Shown in pieces: positions 63,245-64,000 of a DNA stretch of 64,000 nt. The stretch lies in contig NC_051430.1 of assembly GCF_001649575.2 (NCBI RefSeq), positions 20,463,178 through 20,527,177 of the forward strand, read 5' to 3'. Made by a program: the position numbers and the translations under genes. Under the pieces are notes generated by a model. The model was not told where the DNA came from, made no database searches, and saw only the letters and a program-made list of their open reading frames with translations. Position 1 is the first letter of the stretch. Each line of letters opens with the position of its first letter. Source of the DNA: Kryptolebias marmoratus. Lineage: Eukaryota > Chordata > Actinopteri > Cyprinodontiformes > Rivulidae.

Positions 63245-64000
63245 CTACATACAACCAGAGAGTGGGACGAAACGGGACCAGGGTACGGAGATTGAGAGAG
63301 GAGAGGAAGGAGGTGCAGAAAGGAGCAAACTTAGGATTCATGGCCAACTGTTGTCCCTATAGTTAAGACACAAGGCACGTAACGTCCCCAACAAGAGGAG
63401 TGGAAGAGCAGGCAAACACACACACCCACACACCTCAAAGTGAAAGAGAAAGACACACAGGGTAAGACTTCAATTTTAATCTCCCTGTCCTCTGCTCTCT
63501 TTCACCAGCTTTCATTAAGGCACCCCAATCAAACAGTAAGACAAAGAGACAGAGTTCAAACACAGTGATGGTTACACTGATTACTAGTGCATGTCTATAG
63601 CAGGCCAAGCACTAAATTGATTGGACACAGTCTGACGCTTCTGTCAAAGCAAAGACACTCTGTGTGTGGCTGTGTTTGTCTTAATGTGTGTCAACAGATT
63701 TGACCAGGAGGTGACCTGGGCATGACCAATCAGACTCAATGAGGACCTTGCCACCTTTGTCTAATAACACTGTTGATAAAAAATCATAATAATAAAAAAG
63801 AAAAGAGAGAGAGAGAGAGAGAGAGAGAAAAGGGTAGAAGAGAAAAGAAAAATAGGCGTTGACAGCTACAGCAGATAAAACCGAAAAGATTTCTTATCAG
63901 CCCTCCCTCCCCTCCTCTCTCTAACCTCTTCTGTCTGTCAGCAGAACGCTTATCTCCAGGGAAACCCACTTATCACTACAGCAACCCACTCAATCACTGT
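63245..64000 (-). other. ntrk2: ntrk2 intron upstream of the Ig exons (incomplete)
   Basis: No leucine-rich-repeat exon was recognised. It contains a short CA-rich patch (about 63416-63433) and a GA run. Sequence continues beyond the window. Confidence 0.7.
63804..63828 (+). repeat. (GA)12 microsatellite
   Basis: 25-bp GA run, polypyrimidine on the gene strand. Confidence 0.95.

Overview
The window is a partial vertebrate gene on the minus strand, almost certainly from a teleost fish. Thirteen internal coding exons were placed by hand from splice sites, reading phase and protein similarity. They join without a phase conflict into about 494 codons of the BDNF/NT-4 receptor tyrosine kinase TrkB (ntrk2). 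The juxtamembrane stretch [12 protein letters not shown], the Shc-docking motif ENPQYF and the kinase phrases [19 protein letters not shown] and [14 protein letters not shown] fit TrkB better than TrkA or TrkC. Whether this is ntrk2a or ntrk2b cannot be settled here. Teleost origin is inferred from AT-rich introns full of Tc1, L1-like and hAT-type miniature elements and from long microsatellites.

Layout, in gene order (right to left): 63.2-60.4 kb holds the two immunoglobulin-like domains on four exons. 60.2-59.1 kb holds three very short exons (33, 12 and 38 bp) for the extracellular stalk. 58.8 kb holds the transmembrane exon. A 37.3-kb intron follows (58.77-21.49 kb). Then come the intracellular juxtamembrane exon (21.4 kb) and four kinase exons (13.0, 7.6, 7.2 and 6.4 kb), ending at the activation-loop tyrosines YSTDYYR. 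The signal peptide and leucine-rich exons lie beyond 64,000. The kinase C-lobe exons, with the PLC-gamma site and stop codon, were not found in 1-6342 and should lie beyond position 1.

No second protein gene, RNA gene or CRISPR array was recognised. About 97% of the window is intron. It carries a truncated L1-like insertion with a perfect 11-bp target duplication, a Tc1 relic with long inverted repeats and a decayed transposase, several MITE families, eight copies of an unclassified repeat built from tandem units, and long GATA, TTTC, AAT and TA arrays. There are two assembly gaps, both beside G runs.

Most notable for follow-up: a predicted GC-AG intron inside the kinase domain, the 12-bp microexon between two other phase-1 stalk exons, and the small repeat families described below. 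No clearly new biological system was seen.
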